A stretch of DNA of 64,000 nt from Xanthoparmelia taractica. Taxonomy: Eukaryota > Ascomycota > Lecanoromycetes > Lecanorales > Parmeliaceae. Positions 21,737 to 33,423 of this stretch are shown in pieces (within the stretch, counting starts at the first letter, position 1; each line of letters opens with the position of its first letter). Below the pieces are notes generated by a model. That model ran no database searches. It was not told the DNA's origin and saw only the letters and a list, made by a program, of their open reading frames with translations. Made by a program: the position numbers and the translations under genes. The stretch is taken from assembly GCA_033085395.1 (NCBI GenBank), contig JANQBS010000086.1, forward strand, positions 62,001 through 126,000, read 5' to 3'.

Positions 21737-23947
21737 TCATGAAAGCAGTTCGGGGACGCAGACATGTCCTGGGTGCGTCTGTCCCATCGCCCATCCTCTT
21801 TTACCTACAGCGACATTTTCCTCCCATCTGCTCTCGTCTTCCACCTTTGTCACTGCGCTTTCATACTCCGTCACCATCAATTCCTGTGCCAGCTGTGCGC
21901 CAGTACCTTCTTTTGTGATTTCGAAGCTCATCCCGCCCCATGTTGCGAACATGGAACCTTTGGCGTGAATGCTGAGAACGCCTCCGCGACCACCTATTGA
22001 GGGGAAGGAGTCAGATGTATAGGCGTGGGGGACGGCAATCTCATGGGGTAGCTCATCGGGATCGGGTTTTATGCCAGGTTCGTCTTTGACCTGAGCAGCG
22101 AACGGGTTACTTGAGGCTGATCTGGGAACCTCGGCCGGTACTGCTTTGTTCTTCTTCTTGTCCTCGGACTTCGGTATTGCTTTTGAGATGTCTCGTAGGC
22201 TAGGCACAACAGGCGGTAGCTGGAACAAATAGACCTCTTCTCTTCCGTCTTTCTGGAAATAAGTATCCTCGTGATCCATGTCCAAGTCGCCATCTTCATC
22301 GAATGCTTTTGTAGAGGAAGCAAGCTCGGGATTGGACATATTCCCCGAGACGTCGCTCTTTGATAACACGATTTCCGCGATTTCCGCGAAGATATCGTCC
22401 TCTTCTTCTTCTTCCGAAATGCTTACCGGTCTGAGGCCGTGATACCCTTTGATTTTTTGAAGTCTCTCACCCGACTGAGGAGTCTCTACCTCTGGCGCTT
22501 CCCTTATACTTTCTTGCGAAGCTCGTAATCTGAGCGTGTCGTTGTCGTCTTTCAGATTTCTCTGCGTCGATGTAATTGTAAAGTCAATGTCTCCAAGGGG
22601 TGTTGGTTCTACCTCGCCGTCGTCCATAGGCTTGTCGGTCATCACGACTTCTCTCTCTTCTTTTGGTTCAGCTTTGATCTTGACCACGCCCTCCTTGTCG
22701 TCTTCTTCTTGATAGACACCCTTCCATTTTCGCTCGTTCCGCACAAACTCCACATCTTTAGGCTTTCTCTTAACTTTGGGTTTCGAGAGTGACACGACGT
22801 CCGGTTCTTCCTGTTCGGGGATAAACAGGCTACCTGCAGCCTCAGCTCGGTTCTTTGCTCTGCGCCGCAGTTCTGCCGATGTCAGAGAGCTAGCGTCTGT
22901 ATTCACGCCAACAGCGCGCTCCACATGCTCTTGTCGCTGAATTCGGACGGGCATGAGATTGCTACTGGGCACCCGCGGCGTTGCTTCACGTCGCTTACCT
23001 TTCGACATATGAGATCGCTGGACTGACTCTTCATCATCATCCTCCGACGAGACGAGGTTGATCGTGCTAATATCGTCGATGTTGACTCTTTCTTCTCCAT
23101 CAGAATCAAGTTCACTTTCGGAGGAGATATAGGTCGGGCCTTTCTCCTCCTTTTTGACTTTCATCCGCTTTGGTTTGCTTGACGAACCCATAACCACGTC
23201 TCCATCTTTGTCCTTTTCTGGCTTCACAGTGGGCTCCTTTTTCGCTCGGGCTGTACCATCAGTAGAAACTCGCTCCGATAGGCCTGATGTGCTTGATCGA
23301 AAACCCCCACCACGCCTATTCCTGCTGGTAGCTGGGTCCTGTATCGTACTCCCACCCAGATGTCCACTGGCTTCGTGACTAAGGTTGAATCTTTCATTCT
23401 TCCATCTATTAGTGTCACCGAAGCCTCCGCGCTGCCCACGTGCTATTCCCCTGCCGTAGTATCCGCCTCGGTCATTTGTAGATGACGTTCCTTCTGCAGC
23501 TTGCCTTGCTGCCCTTCGCTCAGCTTCAGCCTTCTCTTCGGCTTCTCGTTCCTCCTTGCTACGGCGGATGAAGGACTTCGGCTTGAACTTGAGGCCAGCG
23601 GGTCTAGAGTCTGAGCCATCTGCTCCATGTAGGTTGGAAGCAGGGTTAGGTGAATTTCGTCGTAAGGCAGATTTCAATCGTGGAACAGAGCGTCTGGAAG
23701 GGGGAGCGTCCCTCACTACGCTTGGCGTGGACGCTGATATACTTCGAGAGCTGGAGCCTTCAATCTGTAACCCTGGTACATCCGTTTGCTCAGCGTTGCC
23801 AGGCGTGTCTTGCACCTCGTTGTCATCGTTGGCCAGAGCTTCCTTAGGTGAGGGTGCGCTCAAAGCTCCCACTGAGTCATGCTCTCCTGTGGTAATTGAA
23901 TCATTTCGGGCCGATTGCCTTGGACGCGGTTTGATCTTGGGAGGCAT
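21737..23947 (-). CDS. RPC53: RNA polymerase III subunit RPC4 (Rpc53)
   Basis: An intronless 736-residue frame on the minus strand. The N-terminal three quarters are disordered, rich in charged residues, with an RG-rich patch (GGYYGRGIARGQRGGFG, about residue 162) and several KxE-type motifs such as VKKEE and IKAEP that could be sumoylated. The conserved RPC4 domain is C-terminal, from about residue 570: REEVYLFQLPPVVPSL, then GGVLSIHAKGSMFATWGG and the end GKRGWAMGQTHPGHVCVPEL. Rpc53 dimerises with Rpc37 and acts in Pol III initiation, termination and reinitiation. The protein is longer than the yeast subunit because of the disordered N-terminus, which is common in filamentous fungi. Basis: domain pattern known from the family. 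Confidence 0.92.
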   Translation of the reverse strand: MPPKIKPRPRQSARNDSITTGEHDSVGALSAPSPKEALANDDNEVQDTPGNAEQTDVPGLQIEGSSSRSISASTPSVVRDAPPSRRSVPRLKSALRRNSPNPASNLHGADGSDSRPAGLKFKPKSFIRRSKEEREAEEKAEAERRAARQAAEGTSSTNDRGGYYGRGIARGQRGGFGDTNRWKNERFNLSHEASGHLGGSTIQDPATSRNRRGGGFRSSTSGLSERVSTDGTARAKKEPTVKPEKDKDGDVVMGSSSKPKRMKVKKEEKGPTYISSESELDSDGEERVNIDDISTINLVSSEDDDEESVQRSHMSKGKRREATPRVPSSNLMPVRIQRQEHVERAVGVNTDASSLTSAELRRRAKNRAEAAGSLFIPEQEEPDVVSLSKPKVKRKPKDVEFVRNERKWKGVYQEEDDKEGVVKIKAEPKEEREVVMTDKPMDDGEVEPTPLGDIDFTITSTQRNLKDDNDTLRLRASQESIREAPEVETPQSGERLQKIKGYHGLRPVSISEEEEEDDIFAEIAEIVLSKSDVSGNMSNPELASSTKAFDEDGDLDMDHEDTYFQKDGREEVYLFQLPPVVPSLRDISKAIPKSEDKKKNKAVPAEVPRSASSNPFAAQVKDEPGIKPDPDELPHEIAVPHAYTSDSFPSIGGRGGVLSIHAKGSMFATWGGMSFEITKEGTGAQLAQELMVTEYESAVTKVEDESRWEENVAVGKRGWAMGQTHPGHVCVPELLS

Positions 23948-24917
23948 TGTGGAGTCCGAAATGGATCAATAGTTGAAGTCTGTCTGGTGGTGCATTGTGC
24001 CTTGTGAGCCTTATGATTGGTTGAAGGCAAGTAGATATTGGCGAAGCGAGGTTGGACAGCTTATGCCAATAAGGGTTTAGTGCAAATTGGTACACGTGGC
24101 TTGCCGCAGTTCCGTGAGCCACGATATATGCTTAATTTAACGTCTGTCTGATAGACGAAGATAATTATAGAGCGGCATCTAGAACCGGAAATTGTGTGAT
24201 TGCTAAGATAAACTGAAACTATCGAGATTCGGGTACAACCATTTATCTGTCCCTCAGCGCCCACACCAAACATACGCCAGCTGCAACTCTCCACCTGGTC
24301 ACCGTTTTGCTCCCTTTTTGATTGGTCTTTCATCAACATTACGCTTATGCCGGTAACATGAGACAGCACGACAAAAAGAAAATGGCTTTTGATAGCAAGA
24401 AAGAGCAGGACATGAGACATGGATGGCGGCCTAATTTGAGACTCGGGAGGTCCGAAGGGAAGGACGCTTATCCAACATGCCATCTGAGTAGTCGAAGAGA
24501 GTCTGAGAATAGAGACAGCCATGATGGAGGTGGAAGCTGGTCTTGCAAAGCGAATGTTAAGACATATTGTAGAAGGCTGAGCGCAATTTCAGGCTCCATA
24601 AAGGTTTCGTAGCCGACAACGCTTGGGAGCAGTGATAATCGCCCCCCAGTGAAAGCTAGTACGACTTGCCCGGTTAGAGAAGAGGTGGAGAGTTACCAGA
24701 GAGCCGTAATGTCTCCGGCTGTCGAAAAAAGTCTGATCCGAGAAACCACCAATTAACATGCCAAGCATGAGTACAGCGAAGCCATCCAAGCAAGTTCCGA
24801 CAATCCGTAGTCCGGGGACACGAAGGCGACTATCATGCGTTCTTTGCTCCCGTAAGTAGCTGTGATGTGTACTGCAATTCCGCTCGGAAACAATTCGAAT
24901 AAGCTTCTGTCCAATAG
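23948..24917. other. Intergenic region upstream of RPC53
   Basis: 970 bases between the RPC53 start and the stop of the zinc-cluster factor, both minus strand. A 153-codon antisense frame at 24061-24522 and shorter frames show no conserved motif. No repeat or RNA gene was recognised. Confidence 0.5.
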
Positions 24918-27181
24918 CTAACGCTTTCTCTTCTTGCTCTTCTCTTGGCCACCAGCCATACCATCGAGGATTGCACCTGCCTCTTCAGTCTCATTGGTTG
25001 CTGGGGAGTCCTGGGCGTCTTTCTTGACAGCTACACCCATGTGTCGCCCAAACCGACCTTTACGACCATTGCCTTCGTCTTCGCTGATGCATCCTTCAGC
25101 CCCGATACCGGCATCTTTGCAGCGCTGGCAGGGGCGCTGACGATCGCAGCCTTTCTTGCTCTTTCTGCAGCGCTGGCAGCGGGGCTTCGAAGACAGGTCT
25201 TCGTCGCCCTGATGCTGGAAGTTGACGGTCGACGGAGAAGACGGTTTGCGGGAGGGCGGAGGAAGCGAAGCAGGTGAAGGTGGCACTTTTGTTGTAGACA
25301 GAAGCAAGGACGGCTTGGCTTTCTTCGCATTGGCTGTTGCCTTCGACTTCGACACCTTGGAGGTGTTCTTCAACGAGCTAACGCTGCTCGCCTTTGACAT
25401 GTTACGATGTCTCGATCCGGGTAGTCTCGGTTTGATGACTTGACCAAATTCAGAGATGAGGTCATCTGGTTCACTCTTGAACACTCCATCTTTCTTGTCG
25501 TCATACACATACTCACCGTCTACCTCATCACCGCTGGGATCGGTGCTATCGTTGCTGAGCAGGCCATCGTTGAGGTGCTTGTGATGCTTTCGGATGGCAC
25601 TTGGCTGGAGCTTTGGGCTGGATTCGAGCTTCGGTTGAGCAGGAAGAGCAGGAAGAGATGGCTCTTCTGCATCTTCATCGTCGTCGTCACTGTTGCTGGT
25701 GGCGGATGAAGCAGCGTCAGCGCGCCCACTGAAGGCATCATCCAAGGTTGATGCCGAAGTGCGTCCGTGAGAGATGTTTGAAGCATCGCCAAGTCGCATG
25801 AGCTGCAAAGCCACATCCTCATCAGAGATGCAACTAGCTATGGTCGGATCAGGGGTAGGCAGTATCCCAAACCCTTGTACGCGAGGGTTCGTGCCACTGG
25901 ACATGCGAGCAGATAGACTTGGTGCGTTTGTACGTTCACGAAGACGACGTCCAGTCGGAGGTGCTGGCTGCACATTGGAAGGATGTATGCTTGTTGGGAC
26001 AATTCCATGCTTGTGCTCGCCGTGCCCATAGCTCTGTGGGGACTGCAAAGGCTGGCTGTAGGAAAAGTGTCGTTGAGTTGGGCGGGCGAATGGAGAAGGG
26101 TTGTCCTGTCCATTCGAGCGTCTCTGTGGAGAAATTGAGGATATGGAGTTAGAGGCAGGCACCTGAGGTGGCACAAACAGAGGCAGCTCCTGTACAGTTT
26201 TATGTTAGCCAGACCACATAGGCTGTGTGACCTATCAGCTCTATTACTCACAGAGCTCTCAAACTTTGCCCTCTTCCTTCTGTTGCCCTCGAGGATGTTA
26301 TTAAGGCTGATATCTGCACTTGCGAGCTGCTCGCTTCTGGCTTTGCGAGAGCTGGTTACAGAACCGCCTTCGCCCTCACTACTACTGTAGCCCTTGACTG
26401 TGTCACCGTTGGTATCGTTGAGTTGTCCTTGGAAGCTGTCTTCTTGGCTCATCAGGCCTGATTTTGAGCGAGCCTTTTGCGCAGAGATGCTGCGACTACC
26501 CCTGCTAGGACGTGGGGACACACTCTGCTTTCGGGACACTCGAGATGCTGGTCGTGACGTGGTTTGTCCATAGTTCAGTATTTGTGAGGGTTGAGGGGGA
26601 GGCATTTGAAAGCCTTCATCGAGATGGAGAAGCCGCTGCGCACTAGGAGGCGATGCCGAATGATTCTGAATCTGCCCCTGCTGCTGCCATGCTTGAGAGT
26701 AATCAGGAACGACTCGAACGTAGACGACCATGTTGTTTTGAAAGTTCTCATATCTCGCAATAAGTGTATTCCCACGGTCGTCCTCGAAGCTGACGCCGTT
26801 TGCGGCACCTTCGTAAAGGCCGTAGAAGTTCTTGACAGTAGTCACAATCGAGTCAGTGGTATCGTGAGGAAAGATTTGGACCCTCATTGGCAACCGTGCA
26901 CGATGGTTGGTGGCACTATCGAACAGCAGCTCGAATGCGACGTGCTTAGGCGCAGGACTCACAGGGGAGACACTGTAGCCTGTTGGAGTATTGTTGCCGT
27001 GGCTCTGATTGACAGGAGGAGTAGCAAAGCGATGACCGTCGAGGGACATGTTATTGGACATGACGGAGTGACGTGTAGGGTATTGATGCAACCGCTGTGT
27101 CTCTTGGGGTGTAGTCTCCGCGGCCTGTTGGGAACGAGAAGGTCGTGGGGGGTCGTGGGATAGGAGGTTGGCAACGTCCAT
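24918..27181 (-). CDS. Transcription factor with C-terminal Zn2Cys6 cluster
   Basis: Two exons, 27181-26252 and 26189-24918, with a 62-base intron, encode 733 residues. Residues about 75-155 form a compact conserved-looking region (HVAFELLFDSATNHRARLPM, then YENFQNNMVVYVRVV) that resembles a beta-grasp or PB1-like fold. Most of the rest is disordered and Ser/Pro-rich. A fungal binuclear zinc cluster sits unusually near the C-terminus, at about residues 648-677, with six cysteines spaced C-x2-C-x6-C-x5-C-x2-C-x9-C (CQRCRKSKKGCDRQRPC...). The final residues SKKRKR are a likely nuclear signal. The cluster implies DNA binding in the nucleus; targets are unknown. The start was chosen at MDVANLLSHDP, the first ATG of the conserved-looking part. 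The upstream region is unusually long (2.7 kb, shared with cyclin B). Confidence 0.85.
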
Positions 27182-29910
27182 CGTAGAACGCAGGTGCCCG
27201 GATGATTGCGATAAGATATTGCTGGCGGCAACGCAGCTCCAGTGTGTGGCTGGAATGAGGAGATGATGGATGGATCGGGTGCCGCGACGGCTCTGACCGA
27301 TCAAGAGCAGCCGAATACCTAAAGAAAGAGAAAATGTCAATTACTGTTCTCTCAGACAACTGATCGCAGAATGAGATCGATACAAGCAATCGGACTGCTG
27401 AGGCAGTCATGGATGGTCAGGCGGCCGCTTGGGGAAGGGTTGGATTCGCAAGTCAAGGGATGAGGTGCATGGAGAGGGAGGAGGTTGCAATGTGTATATT
27501 ATGGGTCGCATACCTGTGTTGTAATCACGCTGCTCACACAGGAGGCTTTAGATAGGATCTACGTTGCTGGTGATACCGGTCTGTCCAGGATTGTGTTGTT
27601 GGCTGATGTCTTCAGTATGTGGTCAGCGTCAACAAAGACTCTGGATACGAGAGGCGATGGGATGAGGTTCTGAATGTTAGGCTTGGTGAACCAAAGCCAT
27701 AAGAGGCAACCAAAGTAATGGATGGCTTGACGGAGAAGGAAAGGCTTGTTGATGCGTGGGCGATGGACTGAAGGAGAAAGAGAGAGAGAGAAAGCAAGCG
27801 AACTCAACAAACCCTGCACAGCGCCAGCCAACCGACTTATGCACTCGGCACAATTTGATAACAGACAACTTGAGGAATGAAATGTCCTAAAGACCGAATT
27901 CAATAACTACTACGTTCTCTACAGTTGCACATTCTCTATCTAGGAAACTGTGCTTTGCAAATACGGGAAGCGCCAGCAATGGTCGCATCGCCATGTTCTG
28001 TAGATATACTCTATACTTCAAGCATTGGCTGGCAAGCGGCGGCCTTTAAAGGATGAGCAATCTGCAGGAATATCCAGACGGCGGAGATGATAGGGTATCA
28101 ATGCAAGTGTACCAGTGAGTAGAAGCTAAAAAGTATAGGGTGAGTCTCAGGTAAAGCGGAAAGTGGTGGGAGTGGGACAGTTGTAAAGGCAATCGAGCCA
28201 ATGGTCAAGTGAGGGGCCTGCATACCAGCTTTGGTGCCAGCAAAAAAAAAAAAGCCGCTGAAGCAACGGAGGTGGGAAACTACCTTCCCTTGCCCGATAC
28301 GAGTCAAGCTTATGCGCCGACTCCCTTCCAACTTTCAACTTGCAGAGAGTGATATAATAATACTCGACCAAGCTCAAACGTCTTGGGTACGAGTACAGTA
28401 CCTGCTACATCCACTCGAAGCCAAGTTGACCGTCTCGCTCAGTATTCATGTTGATTCAGCGCATGCAGCCTTGAATTTCCTTCTCCCAATAATGGAGCGG
28501 TCGACGAGTAATCCGGCCCGAGCTTGAAACGAGTCTCAAGCCCATGCGCCGCAAAAGTCCTCTCAGTCTCCGATGGCCTGGACAGGGAACCGAGAAAATG
28601 TCTGGTCAGATGAGTTGCCAGAGACACAGAAAAAGAGAAGAACAGTGTGCAGTCGCATCAGTGCAAGTGATAGGCTGATTTCCAAGGCAATATCACCAAT
28701 TGGCAGTTGATGGCTTGATGCGCAGGATCTACACTCGCTACGGTACAGTACACACTACTCTTAACTTCTTAAGCATGCCAAACACCGCTCGCCACTAACT
28801 TCTTTACTACGCTACCGCTACCGCAAGAATAATAATAATATGGAGAAGCATGTCTAGAATCTCCCTGCCCCAACTTCCGCTCAGACCCTTGGGCTGATAA
28901 CGAAACGTGTGCACAATTGGCGTGATTGCTTCTTCAGCCATGAGCACTCGGTACATCGCACGCCTTCGATGTACTGGATGAGGTCAGCAACCAGGGCTTC
29001 TGCTATCTGCCACGATGCATCCGATCAACCTCATTGGCGGGCAGCCACCGGAGCGCATCGCAGTCGCAACATAAGATAAAGAAGGATGAGCCATCGGAAT
29101 CAGGGTTTCCCAAGTATCATAGTATTTGCCCGAGGTGAAGAAGGTTTCGAGCCATGGAGTAGGCTGTGCACTTTATAGGTAGAGCACGCGGAGGCTATCG
29201 AATTGGCCGAAGTGGGCAGTTATCCCACTTCTAGTCGATACTCGATGCCTTGCATTGTACGACCCCCATGCCAATTTCAAAGCGACTTTGAAATTCCGGA
29301 GCCTGCGAAAATGGTTGGGTTTTAGATTCCCGAAATTATCACGTGACTTGGAGAGTGTTTGGTGTTAAGGGACGGCGCGACAGGGACCGAAGCATTGATC
29401 TTAGGAACAAGGCCCTGAGACACAAATTTAGACTCTCATCAACTCGAGACCGGATCGCAAAGTATAGGCAGTAAAATAATCAGTGAATAATAGCTTATAC
29501 ACTTGATAGACAACAGCTGGCGACAGTATACATGTTTCAACATGCAGTTGGGAGAACGCGGCTGTAAATAGAGTTGTTGAATAAAGTAATCAATAGCGCG
29601 TCAAGTCGTCGGGGCAACCGCTTTAAAGTTTGCAAATCAACAATGATTTTCAACGGGAGAACTTCTACGCCTACGAGTCGCAGGTTTCTGAGCAGCACAT
29701 TTACGGCATCATCTTATACCAGACAACAGCATTGTTTTGGGCATGCTCGTTACACCTCATCAAGCCGAGTGCTAGGTATGCTAATATTCGACACACGTTA
29801 AATTCGTATGCTGATGGAAAACAGCCAGATCGCGCTTTCGAGGGAGCTATCCGAGAGCTTCCCCAAGCACCCAAAACACACTCGTGGAGCTTTCAACGCG
29901 TCGGCACATC
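27182..29910. promoter_or_regulatory. Long divergent region between zinc-cluster factor and cyclin B
   Basis: 2.7 kb between two divergent regulatory genes. Open frames are all under 120 codons, overlap one another and show no domain. It contains a short A tract near 28241 and GA-rich tracts near 27770-27795. It most likely holds long 5' leaders and promoters of both genes. I cannot place specific operators. Confidence 0.5.
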
Positions 29911-32293
29911 ATGGACGCAAAGGTAAGTCATCATTACCCATTACAGAGTATCCACGAGGAGCACATCACAAATCATGTATTCTCTGGCAACCAGTTCTAC
30001 TCTCTGACCATCCCTTTATTTAAGCCCAAGCTTGCTGGACTTAGGAGCTCCCCAATGATTGCGTGCCTTATGTACCGTCCTTATCCCAGCATCATATAAT
30101 TCGTACTCTATCTCTAGCTACTGAGTATAATACTGACATGTATTCGGTATATCAGCCTCAGAGACCGACTCGGACCTTGCGCGCCATTTACGGAGATGAA
30201 AACGTGATATCGACTGTCGGTACCCAGAAAACTCTACACCAACGCAACAAATCAAGCCCAGCGTTGTCAGAAATACATCAAGCAGGAGCTCTGAAGCTTG
30301 CTGCAAAGCGTACAGCATTTGGGGATGTTAGCAACATTGCCAACGTCTCAAGGCCCAGCAAGGACGACTCAGCAATTGGCGCGAAGGGCGAGTACAGCGT
30401 CTTAGAAAAGCCCATCTCAACACAGCAGGACAAGAAGGCACCCTCGTTGCTGAGACCTGCACAACGTCCCTTGTCTGTCGCCGGCTTAAAAGGTCTCTTG
30501 AACAATGTCGCCAATTCCACCAATCTACCCCCGGTCAAGCAGCCCTTGGTTGACATACAACAACCACTACAGCAGACTTCTCAAGCTGCAAACACATGCA
30601 AGCTCATGACAAAAAAAAGCACTGCTGTTTTTAAAGATAGTGTCGCCACGCAGCCCCAGTATCCTGCTCCTGAAGTGCAGAAGCCTTTACCCTCTACTGC
30701 ACCAATCGCTCCTGTCCACCGCGAACTTCAACCTCGACAGCAACCCAATGAGTCCAAAGACCCGCAGGAGTCACAACCAGAGCGACAACCAACACAGAAC
30801 AATAAAGTAGGTCAGGGTGCGGCACAAGCATTGGCACCAGCATCGACGGCTGCGCAAGCATCTTCTGAAGAACCCGCTGTGCTCAGATCAGACGGAATTT
30901 ACATTGACGAGCAGGGACAAGTCCAGTTCTACGGACTCGAGGAGTCTGTTGAGCATGTTGAAATTCTTCAGCCGAGTGATGAAGTCATGCTCTTGCCAGT
31001 GGAGGTGCCCAATCCAAATGGGAAACTTGGCCAGGATCAGGTTCTTGATGCTTATCTTCCCAAATCCCACCCAGAAACGCACCGGAGACCCACTCTGGCT
31101 TCAGTCTCAGAGCCGGAGGAGTACTGGGATGATGAGGGGGAAGAGAATTATGACGAAGAAGGTTATGCTACTGCCCGGTCTTTCAAGTCCAGGGGAGAAA
31201 ATACTACTGGCGGTGCTACCACGGTTCTATTCCCAAAGGTCAATCAAAGGACAAGGAAAGAGATCGCTGCCGCCAAAGAGCTGATAGAGGGATCCAAGAC
31301 AGTGGAAGAGCTCGAGGATGAGGCATGGGACACGACAATGGTAGCAGAGTATGGGGAGGAGATCTTCCAGTACATGAAGGACTTGGAGGTCAGGGCAAAG
31401 TGCACTGACAGTTGGACAATTGCTGACGACACAAAATAGATCAAGATGTTGCCAAACGCACATTACATGGACAACCAGGCAGAAATACAGTGGTCAATGA
31501 GAGCGGTACTAATGGACTGGATAGTCCAAGTGCACCACCGCTTTAACCTTCTTCCAGAAACGCTTTATCTCTGTGTGAACTACATCGACCGCTTCTTATC
31601 TTGCAAGGTGGTCTCCCTGGGAAAGCTGCAGTTGGTCGGCGCTACTGCGATCTTCATCGCTGCCAAATATGAAGAGATCGATTGCCCGTCCGTTCAAGAG
31701 ATTGTATACATGGTCGACGGTGGCTACACTGTCGACGAGATACTCAAGGCGGAACGTTTCATGCTCAGCATGTTGCAGTTCGAACTTGGTTGGCCTGGAC
31801 CTATGAGCTTCTTGAGAAGGATTAGCAAGGCCGACGATTACGATCTTGAAACGAGGACACTGGCAAAGTACTTTCTGGAGGTCACCATCATGGATGAACG
31901 ATTTGTCGGTAGTCCACCGAGCTTCGTTGCTGCTGGAGCACATTGTCTGGCTAGGATGATGCTCAAGAAGGGCATTTGGGTATGATTTCTGGTCCGATGA
32001 GCCTTACGACTCAGCTGCTAATCCGTTCACAGTCACCTGCACATGTTTACTACGCCAACTACACCTACTCCCAGCTTTTCAATTTGATATTGCTTATGGT
32101 CGAATGCTGTGAAGACGCACGCAAGCATCACTGTGCAATCTTTGACAAGTACACCGACAAGCGCTACAAGCGTGCATCGCAGTTTGCGGAAGCTGAGATG
32201 AAGAGAGGGTTCCAGATTGAGGATGTCGCTTCACACTCTGCGGCACCATATTCCAGCCTCTACGACAATCGTCATATCTGGCGCCAGAAGTGA
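29911..32293 (+). CDS. nimE: G2/M B-type cyclin (NimE-like)
   Basis: Four exons give 681 residues: 29911-29922, 30156-31388, 31440-31979 and 32033-32293. The first exon is just 12 bases (MDAK) before a 233-base intron with a strong GTAAGT donor. The junction gives MDAKPQRPTRTLR...GDEN, the usual start of filamentous-fungal cyclin B, so I prefer it to the in-frame ATG at 30138. A destruction box RTAFGDVSN lies at residues 56-64. A Pro/Gln-rich disordered region follows. The cyclin box begins near MRAVLMDWIVQVHHRFNLLP, and the C-terminal cyclin fold includes SPAHVYYANYTYSQL. The protein should activate Cdk1 (NimX) for mitotic entry and be degraded through the anaphase-promoting complex. It is longer than Aspergillus NimE because of the disordered N-terminal half. 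Confidence 0.93.
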
Positions 32294-33423
32294 CGTCTGG
32301 GCCACCTCTGCAGGGCCTCGAATTGGATCGCTAGATATCGTCGCTGTTGCAAATCCGGCTTCACCTTGGCACATTGCGACCATTGGACTTGGTACCACCG
32401 TTTGCTCCAATCAGCTCCCACTAAGGACATCTTGAATACTCGAGATTCTCTGCTCCACTAGCTCTTCCCTTGGAAAAGCTTTGGACGTCTTTCGCCCAAA
32501 ATCCGCTACCCCTTTCCATATTTCTTCGGTCATCATTCATCGGCATAGCGCGGCATACTTCTTTAATGGCACTCATGACCTCATGTGCTCTACGACATCG
32601 GTAACTTTCAGCATTCGACATCTTTGAGAGGAAGAAAGAGCTCATTCCATTCAGGTTCGACTGGCCTCGTTCCCTTCCCTTCCCTTTCCTTCCAGGCTCG
32701 CGGCGTCAACTGGAGCTTCGTGCTGGCAGCTAGCTAGTTCCCCTATCAAGAGACGGGGTCAACAACGCTGGCGGCGGGTTCTTTTTTTTAAGCGAATTCA
32801 GATAGTTTAGACTGGGCGAGGGTGGTTACGTTACGTGTGTAGATAAATGAATGGGATAATCAGATAACATCTTTACATCGGAACGGCGGCTGAATTCACA
32901 ACTAAATCCAATCGATCCGTCGTCGGGGTCTTTGCTCGCTTGTGATGTGAATTAATGTGCAAAGGGATAGTAGGATGTAAACAATTTGAGAGTAGGAAGA
33001 GTGAGGATGACAATAAGGCTCCGGTAGATTTGTGAGTTGATTGAACAGAATTCTCTTAGTGTCTTAAGCGGGATATAGACAATTGAAGGATAGCTTCCTT
33101 AAGAATGAGTGAAAATGAAGCTCGACCCAGATACTGGCAGTTGATAATAGAATCGGAATCGGAATAATCATCAACGACCACCTCCTCCCCTCTGTTCAAA
33201 ACAATATATACAATTCAGTTTCTCCAAAACATATCTACACTAGAAAGGTAGTTGGTGTGGTATCATAATAAGAAAGAAGAGGCCTCTCCAAAGAAGGGGG
33301 GATATCAAAGTCGGACGCCGTGAAAATGCTGCATTTGCGTTGCCCCGTCCGCTTCCTTGTTTCCTCCCAAGATGCTATCAACGTACCCTGCCCGGACGAA
33401 TTTGGACTTGGACTGAAAATGAA
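32294..33423. other. 3' flanks between cyclin B and FMP27 (convergent)
   Basis: 1.13 kb between convergent stops. Contains a (TTCCC)n pyrimidine tract at 32670-32692 and T and A tracts. Only short frames occur. A minus-strand frame just downstream of the FMP27 stop, in another phase, is a shadow. Confidence 0.5.

Noticed and set aside
24061..24522. 153-codon minus-strand frame between RPC53 and the zinc-cluster factor
   Set aside because: No motif or domain; an opposite-strand frame overlaps it. Most likely chance.
29140..29200. Possible tRNA-like B-box string (GGTTTCGAGCC)
   Set aside because: No matching A box or cloverleaf could be folded around it.
30063..30155. Upstream in-frame sequence as the cyclin B N-terminus
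   Set aside because: It lies in the proposed first intron; the spliced start MDAKPQRPTR matches what is usual for this cyclin.
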